A DNA stretch of 9,769 nt from positions 1-9,769 of the forward strand of contig SKJM01000860.1 in the NCBI GenBank assembly GCA_007122045.1, read 5' to 3'. A program made the position numbers and the translations under genes. This DNA comes from Planctomycetales bacterium. Lineage in GTDB: Bacteria > Planctomycetota > Planctomycetia > Pirellulales > Thermoguttaceae. Position 1 is the stretch's first letter; each line of letters begins with the position of its first letter. Positions 1 through 6,810 of this stretch are shown here, one piece after another. Under the pieces are notes generated by a model. It worked only from the letters and a program-made list of their open reading frames with translations. It did not search any database and was not told the origin of the DNA.

Positions 1-1
1 G

Positions 2-1600
2 GCCGACCTGCCCAAGCACCTCCATACCTCGGCGCTGGGTGGGGCCATCCGCGCCCGGCAGAGCGAGGGCATCCCGCTGCTGGTCGAGTGCCTCGAAGCC
101 GAGGACCGCGATGTGTTCCGCGTCGGGCTGCACCTGGCCCAGGAGATCGGGGGGCCCAACGTGGCCCGCGCCGTCATGGAGCAAATCGAACTGCCCGAAG
201 CGGTCGAAGCCCCCGAAGAGGGCACGGTCATTCAGAGGGCCGAATACGGGGCGGGCGACCGCTGGGTCGACGTCACCCACCTGGTCGTCGCCGCCGCCGC
301 GCAGGGGGCGTCCATCGAGGCCTCGAACGACTTGGCCGGCGACCCGGCCCAGGGGACGAAGAAAGTGCTCCGAATCGTGTACTCCCGCGACGGCCAGCAA
401 CGCACCGCCGAGGTGCCCGAAGGCCGGCGCTTCACCATCGAAGGCGTGGCGGCCGCCACGCCGCAGCCCCGGCAAGCGCTGTTGATCACCACGCTGGGCG
501 AGTTGGGCGAGCGGGTGGCCCTGCCGGTCGTGCTGGAAGCGGCGAAGTCGGACGCCGTGGACGTGCAACAGGCGGCCATTGGTGCGCTGGGCAGCCTGGC
601 CGACGCTTCGGCCGTGCCGGTGCTCCTTGAGGCGGCCGTGAGCGTGCCCGCCGCCGCCCAGGCGGCCCGGCAAAGCCTCATCGACCTGCGGGGCGACGAC
701 GTCGACGCCGCGATTGCCCAGGCCCTGCCCGGCGCCGAAGGCCGGGAACTGCTCCTGGTGATCGAATTGGCCGAGGAGCGGGGCATTACGGCTGTGGTAC
801 CCGAGTTGAAGCAGGCCGCCGGCGCCGACGATCCGCAGGTGGCCACGGCCGCCATCGGCGCGTTGGGGGCGACGATCGGCCCGGCCGACTTGCCGTCGCT
901 GATCGAGCGGTTGATCGATCCCGAGTCGCCCGAGATCGGCCGCGCGGCGAAATCGGCGTTGCAGGTGGCCGTGCTGCGAATGCCCGACCCCGACGCCGCC
1001 GCCGCCCGGCTGCTGGCGGCCATGCCCAAGGCGCCGATCGAGGCCCAGGTCGATTTGATCGAATTGCTCGCCGAAGTGGGCAGCGACCGTGCCCTGGCAG
1101 GCGTGGCCAACGCGGCGAAGACCGGCAGCGACGAGATCCAGAACGCCGCCACCCGCGTGCTGGGCGAATGGATGAGCCCCGACGTGGCGCCGGTACTGCT
1201 CGATTTGGCGCAAACTGGCCCGGAAGCCTACCGGATCCGCTGCCTCCGCGGGTATATTCGCGTATTCCGGCAGCTTGGCCTGCCCGACGAGCAGAAGCTC
1301 GACATGGCGGCCAAGGCCCTGAAGGCCGCCCAGCGCAACCAGGAGCGCGAGTTGGTGCTCGATGCCCTCACCCGCATCCCCGACCCAAGGGCGATGGAGA
1401 TGGTCATGGCCCACCTCGGCAATCCGGCGCTGCGGCAGGCGGCGTGCACGGCGGCCGTTGCCATTGCCGAACGGCTGGCGACGACGCACCCGGCGGTGGT
1501 GGTCGAGGCCATGCCGAAGGTCATCGCGGCCAATCCCGACGCCGACACGGTGGCCAGCGCCCGGCGTTGGCTCAACGAGGCGCAGAAGCGCGTGAACTAG
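2..1600 (+). CDS. HEAT-repeat protein with inserted beta-rich module (5'-truncated by window)
   Basis: The frame is open from base 2 to a TAG at 1598-1600, giving 532 visible residues, and the gene begins before the window. A GTG at 113 is only an internal codon, because coding continues upstream without a stop and already reads as a HEAT-like helix pair. Most of the chain is Ala/Leu/Val/Glu-rich helical repeats, typical of HEAT or PBS-lyase-like solenoids that act as protein-binding scaffolds. Around visible residues 76-148 (227-445) the helical pattern breaks. A beta-type segment with AEYGAGD, WVDVTHLV, GDPAQGTKKVLRIVY and EVPEG resembles the DUF3395-type module found C-terminal to some DnaJ-like proteins. 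Helical repeats resume afterwards. No catalytic motif is visible. The following DUF1080 gene is on the same strand 135 bases downstream. HEAT and DUF1080 proteins are both common in planctomycetes, so a shared role in glycan or surface metabolism is possible but only inferred. The HEAT call is firm, the module name moderate. Confidence 0.85.
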   Translation, partial: ADLPKHLHTSALGGAIRARQSEGIPLLVECLEAEDRDVFRVGLHLAQEIGGPNVARAVMEQIELPEAVEAPEEGTVIQRAEYGAGDRWVDVTHLVVAAAAQGASIEASNDLAGDPAQGTKKVLRIVYSRDGQQRTAEVPEGRRFTIEGVAAATPQPRQALLITTLGELGERVALPVVLEAAKSDAVDVQQAAIGALGSLADASAVPVLLEAAVSVPAAAQAARQSLIDLRGDDVDAAIAQALPGAEGRELLLVIELAEERGITAVVPELKQAAGADDPQVATAAIGALGATIGPADLPSLIERLIDPESPEIGRAAKSALQVAVLRMPDPDAAAARLLAAMPKAPIEAQVDLIELLAEVGSDRALAGVANAAKTGSDEIQNAATRVLGEWMSPDVAPVLLDLAQTGPEAYRIRCLRGYIRVFRQLGLPDEQKLDMAAKALKAAQRNQERELVLDALTRIPDPRAMEMVMAHLGNPALRQAACTAAVAIAERLATTHPAVVVEAMPKVIAANPDADTVASARRWLNEAQKRVN

Positions 1601-1722
1601 GAGCCGCGGAACGGGAGTGGCAGGTCTTTCCGTAGCGGTCCGGGCGTTGCCGCAATGGCCGACCCGGCACCGGGCGACCTGGAAAGAACTCCCGCCCCTC
1701 CCCTCCACACTCACCCCCAATC

Positions 1723-1727
1723 AGGAG
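1723..1727 (+). promoter_or_regulatory. Ribosome binding site deciding the DUF1080 start
   Basis: AGGAG lies 8 bases before the ATG at 1736. An in-frame ATG at 1655 has no such site and would put about 27 residues of untypical sequence before a clean signal peptide. The site therefore favours 1736. Confidence 0.75.
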
Positions 1728-1735
1728 AAGCAACA

Positions 1736-2404
1736 ATGAAAAGTTTGTACAACACTTCGGCCCTCGGTGCACTCCTCGGTCTGGCCATGCTATGGGCCGC
1801 GGCCGGCCTTGCCCGGGCAGACGAAAACGGCCCGTGGATCACCCTGTTCGACGGCACGAACCTCGACGCCTGGCAGAACCGCGACGGCGGTCCCCCGGGC
1901 GACGGCTGGGTGATCGAGGACGACGTGGTCACCCTCCGCAACCCCCGCACCGGCTACCTCTGGACGAAGGAGCAGTTCGGCGATTTCGTCCTCGAACTCG
2001 AGTTCAAGACGCAAGGCAACAGCGGCGTGTTCTTCCGGACGGGCAACCTCCGCGACCACGTGCAAACCGGCCTGGAGATGCAGGTCCACCGGCCGACCGA
2101 AAACCCCAACCGCGGAAGCGTCGGCGGCATCTACGACGCCTTGGCGCCCAGCAAGAACGCGGCGACCGACGGCTGGAACACGGTCGTTCTGCGGGCCGAG
2201 GGCAGCCGGCTCGTCATCGACATGAACGGCGAGCGGATCGTCGACGCCGACCTGGACGACTGGACCGAGCCCCGCCGCAACCCCGACGGCTCCCCGAACA
2301 AGTACCGCACGGCGCTGAAGGATTTCCCGCGCGAAGGGTACATCGGCCTCCAGGATCACGGTGACGTGGTCAGCTACCGCAACATCCGCATCCAGCGGCT
2401 GTAA
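1736..2404 (+). CDS. Secreted DUF1080 / 3-keto-disaccharide hydrolase-domain protein
   Basis: The protein has 222 residues, the usual size for a single-domain member of this family (Pfam 3-keto-disaccharide hydrolase, formerly DUF1080). Residues 1-28 form a signal peptide: MKSLYN, a Leu/Ala-rich core, then a probable cleavage after ARA before DENG. The mature protein shows the family's hallmarks in order: ITLFDGTNLDAWQN, GWVIEDDVVTL, FGDFVLELEFKTQGNSGVFF, GLEMQV, GGIYDALAPSKNA, GWNTVVLRAEG, and a C-terminal GYIGLQDHGDVVSYRNIRI. This is a concanavalin-like jelly-roll fold. Characterised relatives hydrolyse 3-keto-glycosides, so an extracytoplasmic role in sugar degradation is plausible, but the substrate cannot be read from the sequence. 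The start is set by the AGGAG at 1723-1727. It follows the HEAT gene on the same strand, so co-transcription is possible. A perfect palindrome follows the stop codon by 10 bases. Confidence 0.93.
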   Translation: MKSLYNTSALGALLGLAMLWAAAGLARADENGPWITLFDGTNLDAWQNRDGGPPGDGWVIEDDVVTLRNPRTGYLWTKEQFGDFVLELEFKTQGNSGVFFRTGNLRDHVQTGLEMQVHRPTENPNRGSVGGIYDALAPSKNAATDGWNTVVLRAEGSRLVIDMNGERIVDADLDDWTEPRRNPDGSPNKYRTALKDFPREGYIGLQDHGDVVSYRNIRIQRL

Positions 2405-2414
2405 GACCCCGCAA

Positions 2415-2440
2415 GCCGGGCGGGGCATGCCCCGCCCGGC
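2415..2440. terminator. Perfect 26-bp GC palindrome, possible terminator hairpin
   Basis: The 26 bases are an exact palindrome centred on GCATGC, with arms rich in GGGCGGGG / CCCCGCCC. It starts 10 bases after the DUF1080 stop and would form a very stable hairpin in RNA from either strand. There is no T-run after it (ACTTCT follows), so it is not a classical rho-independent terminator. It may still stop or protect the 3' end, or it may be a dispersed palindromic repeat. Confidence 0.5.
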
Positions 2441-2637
2441 ACTTCTATCCACGCATCGCCAAGCGGTAGCGTCGATTCAGCAAATCGCCAACTTATCATC
2501 GACGCCTGGAGGACCGCCGGCCATTGTTTCCATTACCCCTAGTTTGCCTAGCTTTGCGTCTGCGGGGGGGTGCGGTAGTTGTTGAAAGCCAGCGGGTCGG
2601 GCGGCAACTACCTTACAGCTATTCGACATGGCTTGGG

Positions 2638-2666
2638 TTGCTCAATGCAAGCCGCGAAGGTATCAT
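2638..2666 (+). promoter_or_regulatory. Candidate sigma-70-type promoter for yajC-secDF
   Basis: A -10 hexamer TATCAT (2661-2666, five of six consensus positions) is preceded by a weak -35 TTGCTC (2638-2643) with a 17-base spacer. If used, transcription would begin near 2673, leaving a leader of about 180 bases that contains the hairpin at 2684-2701. The weak -35 makes this tentative. Confidence 0.35.
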
Positions 2667-2841
2667 ACCGGACTATGATGTTGCCGCCGGGCCTTCGGCG
2701 GGGGAACATAGCACCATAAACGCAGCTTCCGCCAGAGTAGCCGCGGTGCACAATTGACACCACACCGACGCCACCTTTTTGGCTTCCTCGCGGGGACCCA
2801 CACGCATCATCGCGCGTATGGGCACGCCGCAAAGCACCACC

Positions 2842-2848
2842 GGAGGGG
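2842..2848 (+). promoter_or_regulatory. Ribosome binding site favouring the yajC start at 2851
   Basis: GGAGGGG sits immediately before the ATG at 2851. The core GGAGG is 4 bases from the start, which is short but strong. In-frame alternatives at 2818 (ATG) and 2779 (TTG) lack a comparable site and would add residues not typical of YajC. Confidence 0.65.
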
Positions 2849-2850
2849 TA

Positions 2851-3195
2851 ATGTATTACTTGTTGGGGCAAATTCCCCTGTTCGCTCAGAATGGCGGCGG
2901 ATTCGGATGGACCATCCTCACCATTTGGGTGCCCATCGGTGTTGTTTTCTACCTGTTGTTGATCCGTCCACAACGGGTGGAACAGCAGAAGCGACAAGCC
3001 ATGCTCGATGCGGTCAAAAAGAACGATCGCGTGGTCACCATCGGCGGCGTTTACGGCATTGTGGCCAACGTACAGCGGGAGAGTGACGAGGTAACCCTCC
3101 GAATCGACGAGAACAACAATACGAGAATCCGCGTCACGATGGGCGCCATCGCCCGGGTGATACGCGACGAACCCGACGAGTCGGCATCGACGTAG
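2851..3195 (+). CDS. yajC: Preprotein translocase subunit YajC
   Basis: The protein has 114 residues, matching the usual YajC length of about 110. It has a short N-terminal tail and one transmembrane helix (roughly residues 20-41, containing TILTIWVPIGVVFYLLLI). The family signature LLIRPQR follows, then a basic stretch and a small cytoplasmic domain with KKNDRVVTIGGVYGIVANV, DEVTLRID and an AIARVI end. YajC is a small inner-membrane protein that associates with SecD and SecF, and this complex assists SecYEG in protein export and membrane insertion. The fused secDF follows 147 bases downstream on the same strand, the standard yajC-secD-secF order. The start at 2851 was chosen for the GGAGGGG just before it and for family length. 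The usual upstream neighbour tgt is absent. Confidence 0.95.
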   Translation: MYYLLGQIPLFAQNGGGFGWTILTIWVPIGVVFYLLLIRPQRVEQQKRQAMLDAVKKNDRVVTIGGVYGIVANVQRESDEVTLRIDENNNTRIRVTMGAIARVIRDEPDESAST

Positions 3196-3342
3196 CCCCA
3201 CCAGGCTGCACATAGGACCCCACTCTCGACGGGGTGATTCGAGCAGGCGGCCCTGACGCCGCGCCGTCGCCCGAGGCAAGCCACTCGCACCCCGGGCAAC
3301 CGAAACATTTCCAAACGAACCATAGCAGCAGGATCCTTTCCG

Positions 3343-6300
3343 ATGGAGTTTTCCACCATTTACGTGCAGTTGCTCATTGCCGGGGCCGTCGTGGCTCTGG
3401 CCTTCGCACTGGGCAGTTATCTGGCTCGCCGATTCCGGATGCCGGATCACGGCTGGAAGATCACCCTGGCCCTGCTGGCCCTGGGCGCCGGCGCGGTGGT
3501 GACCGTGTTCAACTGGCCGCCCCGCTTGGGCATCGACCTCAGCGGCGGGGTCATCCTCGTGTACGAGGTCGACCGGGAACGAACCGGCGACCAGGATGTC
3601 AGCATGACGGAACTGGCGTCCGCAGTCCGCTCGCGCGTGAACCCCGGCGGCCACGAGGAAGTGATTGTGCGCCCGTACGGGGCCGAGCAGGTCGAGATCG
3701 TCGTGCCCGAGGCCGATGAAGCGGAACTGCGCCGCATGAAAGACATCCTCCTGCGCATCGGCTCGCTGGAGTTCCGCATCCTGGCGCACCGGCGGGACCC
3801 CCGGCACCAGCACCAGCGGCTCATCACGCTCGCCGAGGCCGAACGCAACCGCGATGCCCGCGAAATCCTTGACGAGGAAGGGAATCGGCTGGGCTGGTGG
3901 GTTCCCGTCCATGCCGAGGCGCGCGGCGAGTTCGCCCGGCAGCCGGACCTCGTGACGCGCGAGCGCGTGGTGCGCGGCGAGGAGCGGCGCGAGGTGCTCG
4001 TGGTCGACGATCAGTTCAACGTGACCGGAGAGTATCTGGTTCCGCGACGCGTGCGGGCCGACGTCGACGAGCGCGGCCCGAAGGTCCGCTTCGGGTTCAA
4101 TCCGGCGGGCGGCAGAAGGTTCCGCCGCCTCACCGGCGCCAACCTCCCCGACCCCAGCGGGTTCTCGCGCCAATTGGGGATCATCCTCGACGGGCACCTG
4201 CGTTCGGCGCCGAACATCCGGGACACCATTGGCGATCAGGGGGAGATCACCGGTTCGTTCACCCGCGAGGAGGTCGAGACCCTGGTGAGCGTGCTGCAGG
4301 CCGGCAGCCTGCCCGCCGCCTTGACCGAAGAGCCCATCAGCGAGATGCTCATCGGCCCCACCCTGGGCCGCGATACGATCCGGCGCGGCAGCATCGCCAT
4401 CACGCTGGCCATGGTGCTGGTGCTGGTGTTCATGCTGGTGTACTACCGCTTCGCCGGCGTGGTGGCCTGCGGCGCCCTGCTGGCCACGCTGCTGCTGGTG
4501 CTTTCGGTGATGATTACGTTCCGGGCCGCGTTCACCCTGCCGGGGCTGGCCGGGTTGGTGTTGACCGTGGGGATGGCCGTCGACGCCAACGTGCTCATTT
4601 TTGAGCGCATCCGGGAAGAACTCGGCCGGGGGGCGGCCCTGCGCATGGCCATTCGCAACGGGTTCAGCCGGGCTACGACGACCATCGTTGACGCCAACCT
4701 CACCACGCTGATCACGGCCACCATCCTCTACGCCGTGGGAACCGACCAGATTCGCGGCTTCGCCATTACCCTCTGGCTGGGCGTGGTGATGAGCATGTTC
4801 ACCGCCATCTTCTGCTCCCGCATCGTCTTCGACATCGCCGAAAAGCGGCGCTGGATCACCAACCTGAACATGATGCACATCTTCGGCAAAACGAACTTCA
4901 ACTTCCTCGGAAGGCGCCACCTTGCGGCAGCGTGTTCCGGGTTCGTCATCCTGGTCGGGATGGTCGGCGTGTTCGCCCGCGGGCAAGGACTGCTCGACAT
5001 CGACTTCACCGGCGGCGTGTCGGTCGAGGCGGTGTTCGCCGAACCGCAGCCGATCGCCGAGGTTCGCACGGCGCTGGCCGACCTGGAAGCCCTGGCCGTC
5101 AGCGACGTTCGGTACGAGGGCGAAGTGCCCCGCACCCGATTCCTCATTAACACCTCCGAGCAGAACACCGAATATGTCGAGCAGCATCTGTACGCTCAGT
5201 TCGGCGAGAAGCTCGTCACGAACGCGCTGACCTTCAGCGACCTGCGGCCCCTGGCGGCCCCGGCGGAACTTCCCGCCGAGCCGGAGGAGGTCCCCGCCGA
5301 GCCGGAGGAAGTCCCCGCCGAACCGGAGGAAGTTCCTGCCGAGCCGGAGGATGTCCCTGTCGAGCCGGAAGACGTTCCCGCCGAGCCGGAGGAAGTCCCC
5401 ACCGAACCGGGGGAGGATCCCGCTGAGCCGGAAGAGGTCCCCACCGAGCCGGAGGAAGCGCCGTTCGATGAGGCGCCGGAAACGAGCCGCCGGAGCGACT
5501 TGCCCCATAGCCGGCTGCTTGCTTCGGCCGACGGGACGACCGTGCACCTGGCATCGCTGCTCGCCGGAGCCGACGAGCCGGGTGAAGACGCTCCCGCTGA
5601 GCCCGGGCCGAACGACGCGGAACTGGAACCGGCGGCCCCCGACCTCGACGTGCCCGCAACCACGAGCACTGATCCTGAGTTCGCCGGCGGCACGGCGACG
5701 GTCCTGACGCTTCGGCGCCGGCTCGCCTACGACTCGCTCGAAGCCCGGCTGCACGAACACCTCGAGCGGCTGGGGCACGACCCGAACGCGGTGCCATTGC
5801 GGCTTACCAATGAGGAGCACGTGCCCGGCGAAACCCGCCCGTTCGACACGTGGAACCTGGAGATCGGCCTGCCGCCTTCGGAAACCCACTCGCTGCTGAC
5901 GGCCGTCGACGCGGAATTCCGCAGCCAGCCGTATTTCCCCTCGTCGAATACGATCGGCAGCCAAGTGGCCGGCGATATGAGTGTGCGCGCCGTGTACGCC
6001 CTGTTCCTGAGCCTGGTGTGCATCGTCGGTTACATCTGGCTTCGGTTCCAGCGGGTGGTGTACGGTTTGGCTGCGGTGGTGGCCCTGCTGCACGATGTGC
6101 TCATTACGCTGGGCATCATCGCCCTCAGCGCGTTCGTGGCCGACGCCTTGGGCTTCCTACTGATCGATCCGTTCAAGATCGGCCTGACGGTCGTGGCGGC
6201 CTTCCTGACCATCATCGGCTACTCGCTGAACGACACGATCGTGGTGTTCGACCGCATCCGCGAGGTGCGGGGCAAGGCCCCGCAACTGACCGCCGACATG

Positions 6301-6513
6301 GTCAACACGAGCATCAACCAGACCCTGGGCCGCACCTTGCTGACCTCGCTCACCACGCTCGTTGTGGTGTTGATCCTCTACGTTGGCGGGGGGCAGGCCA
6401 TCCACGCCTTCGCCTTCGCGCTGGTCGTGGGCGTGCTGGTGGGAACCTACAGCTCGGTGTTCGTCGCCTCGCCGTTCCTCTACTGGCTGATCGGCAGCGA
6501 GAAGAGGGCGTAA
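3343..6513 (+). CDS. secDF: Protein translocase SecDF (fused SecD-SecF) with Pro/Glu-repeat insertion
   Basis: The protein has 1056 residues and fuses SecD and SecF, the proton-driven membrane proteins that help pull exported chains through SecYEG on the outer face of the membrane. The SecD half has two N-terminal hydrophobic helices (about 7-26 and 39-57), the DLSGG motif at D65-G69, a large periplasmic domain, and five helices between about 350 and 500 including GMAVDANVLIFERIREE with the conserved Asp at 414. The SecF half has a helix near 527-545, DFTGG at D554-G558, a periplasmic region of about 335 residues, and five helices from about 881 onward with GYSLNDTIVVFDRIRE (Asp 964). These Asp residues match those needed for proton flow in the family. 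Residues 643-705 are nine tandem 7-residue Pro/Glu repeats inside the SecF periplasmic region, which is much longer than the roughly 100 residues usual there. A weak AGGA lies before ATG 3343. It probably forms an operon with yajC and ends at the terminator at 6668-6699. Confidence 0.97.
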   Translation: MEFSTIYVQLLIAGAVVALAFALGSYLARRFRMPDHGWKITLALLALGAGAVVTVFNWPPRLGIDLSGGVILVYEVDRERTGDQDVSMTELASAVRSRVNPGGHEEVIVRPYGAEQVEIVVPEADEAELRRMKDILLRIGSLEFRILAHRRDPRHQHQRLITLAEAERNRDAREILDEEGNRLGWWVPVHAEARGEFARQPDLVTRERVVRGEERREVLVVDDQFNVTGEYLVPRRVRADVDERGPKVRFGFNPAGGRRFRRLTGANLPDPSGFSRQLGIILDGHLRSAPNIRDTIGDQGEITGSFTREEVETLVSVLQAGSLPAALTEEPISEMLIGPTLGRDTIRRGSIAITLAMVLVLVFMLVYYRFAGVVACGALLATLLLVLSVMITFRAAFTLPGLAGLVLTVGMAVDANVLIFERIREELGRGAALRMAIRNGFSRATTTIVDANLTTLITATILYAVGTDQIRGFAITLWLGVVMSMFTAIFCSRIVFDIAEKRRWITNLNMMHIFGKTNFNFLGRRHLAAACSGFVILVGMVGVFARGQGLLDIDFTGGVSVEAVFAEPQPIAEVRTALADLEALAVSDVRYEGEVPRTRFLINTSEQNTEYVEQHLYAQFGEKLVTNALTFSDLRPLAAPAELPAEPEEVPAEPEEVPAEPEEVPAEPEDVPVEPEDVPAEPEEVPTEPGEDPAEPEEVPTEPEEAPFDEAPETSRRSDLPHSRLLASADGTTVHLASLLAGADEPGEDAPAEPGPNDAELEPAAPDLDVPATTSTDPEFAGGTATVLTLRRRLAYDSLEARLHEHLERLGHDPNAVPLRLTNEEHVPGETRPFDTWNLEIGLPPSETHSLLTAVDAEFRSQPYFPSSNTIGSQVAGDMSVRAVYALFLSLVCIVGYIWLRFQRVVYGLAAVVALLHDVLITLGIIALSAFVADALGFLLIDPFKIGLTVVAAFLTIIGYSLNDTIVVFDRIREVRGKAPQLTADMVNTSINQTLGRTLLTSLTTLVVVLILYVGGGQAIHAFAFALVVGVLVGTYSSVFVASPFLYWLIGSEKRA
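5269..5457 (+). repeat. Nine tandem 21-bp repeats encoding VPAEPEE-like heptads in secDF
   Basis: The 189 bases form nine in-frame copies of a 21-bp unit. They are translated as LPAEPEE, VPAEPEE, VPAEPEE, VPAEPED, VPVEPED, VPAEPEE, VPTEPGE, DPAEPEE and VPTEPEE. Copies differ mostly at third codon positions, so the protein pattern is better kept than the DNA, which suggests selection on the peptide. Such Pro/Glu repeats tend to be extended, acidic and stiff, like the Pro-rich spacer of TonB. The repeats lie between the first SecF helix and the remaining SecF periplasmic domain, hence on the outer face of the membrane. Copy number may vary between strains. Confidence 0.95.
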
Positions 6514-6533
6514 ACTTGCCGCAACCATTTCCG

Positions 6534-6613
6534 GGGGACTCTCCGAATTTTCGCGGCGGAGAAGCTGTCCCGCGTGGTTAACGCTACCGGGCCGCGAAAA
6601 TGGGACTGTCCCC
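6534..6613 (+). repeat. MITE-like inverted-repeat element, copy A
   Basis: The element is 80 bp with near-perfect terminal arms at 6534-6557 and 6591-6613, including the exact pair TTTTCGCGGC (6548-6557) / GCCGCGAAAA (6591-6600), and outer ends GGGGACT... / ...GGGACTGTCCCC. A small inner stem GCGT-GGTTA-ACGC lies at the centre. The element is closely related to copy B (8711-8791) read on the opposite strand: the first 30 bases differ at only two positions and the far 23-base arm at two. No transposase is encoded, so this is a non-autonomous palindromic element of the MITE or REP/RAYT-linked type (class inferred). It starts 21 bases after the secDF stop, upstream of the terminator, so it would be transcribed in the secDF 3' untranslated region. 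Confidence 0.82.
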
Positions 6614-6667
6614 TTACCGCCTGCGAACGGTTGCCTTTCCCGCGCACACTTCCCGAAATCGGCACAA

Positions 6668-6699
6668 GCGCCCTGCCTGTTGGGGCGGGGCGCGTTTTT
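6668..6699 (+). terminator. Rho-independent terminator of the yajC-secDF operon
   Basis: A 10-bp stem (GCGCCCTGCC at 6668-6677 with GGCGGGGCGC at 6684-6693, one G-T wobble) has a 6-base loop and is followed by G and a run of five T at 6695-6699. This is a textbook intrinsic terminator on the plus strand. It lies 155 bases after the secDF stop and before the LysM gene, so it separates the two transcripts. It also argues against starting the LysM gene at the in-frame codon at 6574. Confidence 0.8.
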
Positions 6700-6810
6700 C
6701 CGCCGGTTGCCTTCGATTTCGCCCGGCCCGCCGGCCGATCCCTGTTTGATGCAGGAGCAGTTCCCCGTGCCACGGCGGGCCGGAAACGCAACTTCTTCGG
6801 GAAAAGCGCG

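Larger units (their letters stand above)
2441..2850. other. Intergenic region upstream of yajC with inverted repeats
   Basis: I see no supportable gene in these 410 bases. They hold three inverted repeats: 8-bp arms at 2469-2476 and 2498-2505 (GCGTCGAT/ATCGACGC); 8-bp arms at 2574-2581 and 2605-2612 (GGTAGTTG/CAACTACC); and a tight 6-bp stem at 2684-2689 and 2696-2701 with a 6-base loop. A candidate promoter sits at 2638-2666. The base composition is less GC-rich than the flanking genes. I looked for signal-recognition-particle RNA and tRNA signatures and saw none. A structured 5' leader for yajC-secDF is possible. Confidence 0.4.

Noticed and set aside
232..1152. A 306-codon minus-strand open frame opposite the HEAT gene.
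   Set aside because: Ser/Ala-rich composition with no domain, and antisense to a clear helical-repeat protein.
113..1600. GTG at 113 as the true start of the HEAT protein.
   Set aside because: The frame continues upstream to the window edge with helical-repeat sequence and no stop, so the real start lies outside the window.
2560..2720. Possible signal-recognition-particle RNA or tRNA gene suggested by G-rich stem arms.
   Set aside because: The conserved SRP loop sequence is not present, and no cloverleaf with a GTTCRA-type T-loop can be folded.
2779..2850. Longer YajC starting at TTG 2779 or ATG 2818.
   Set aside because: The strong GGAGGGG before 2851 and the normal family length favour the shorter protein.
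5269..5457. Regular 21-bp repeats considered as a CRISPR array.
   Set aside because: The units are contiguous without spacers, stay in frame and encode a Pro/Glu heptad within secDF.
2608..6093. An 1161-codon open frame on the minus strand opposite yajC and secDF.
   Set aside because: It is rich in His, Gln, Arg and Gly with no recognisable domain, lies directly antisense to the unmistakable SecDF and YajC frames, and is explained by high GC at third codon positions that removes stops from the opposite strand.
6574..6810. Upstream in-frame extension of the LysM protein from 6574.
   Set aside because: This stretch contains part of the repeat element and the intrinsic terminator of secDF, and would place 79 residues without any domain before a good N-terminal signal anchor.
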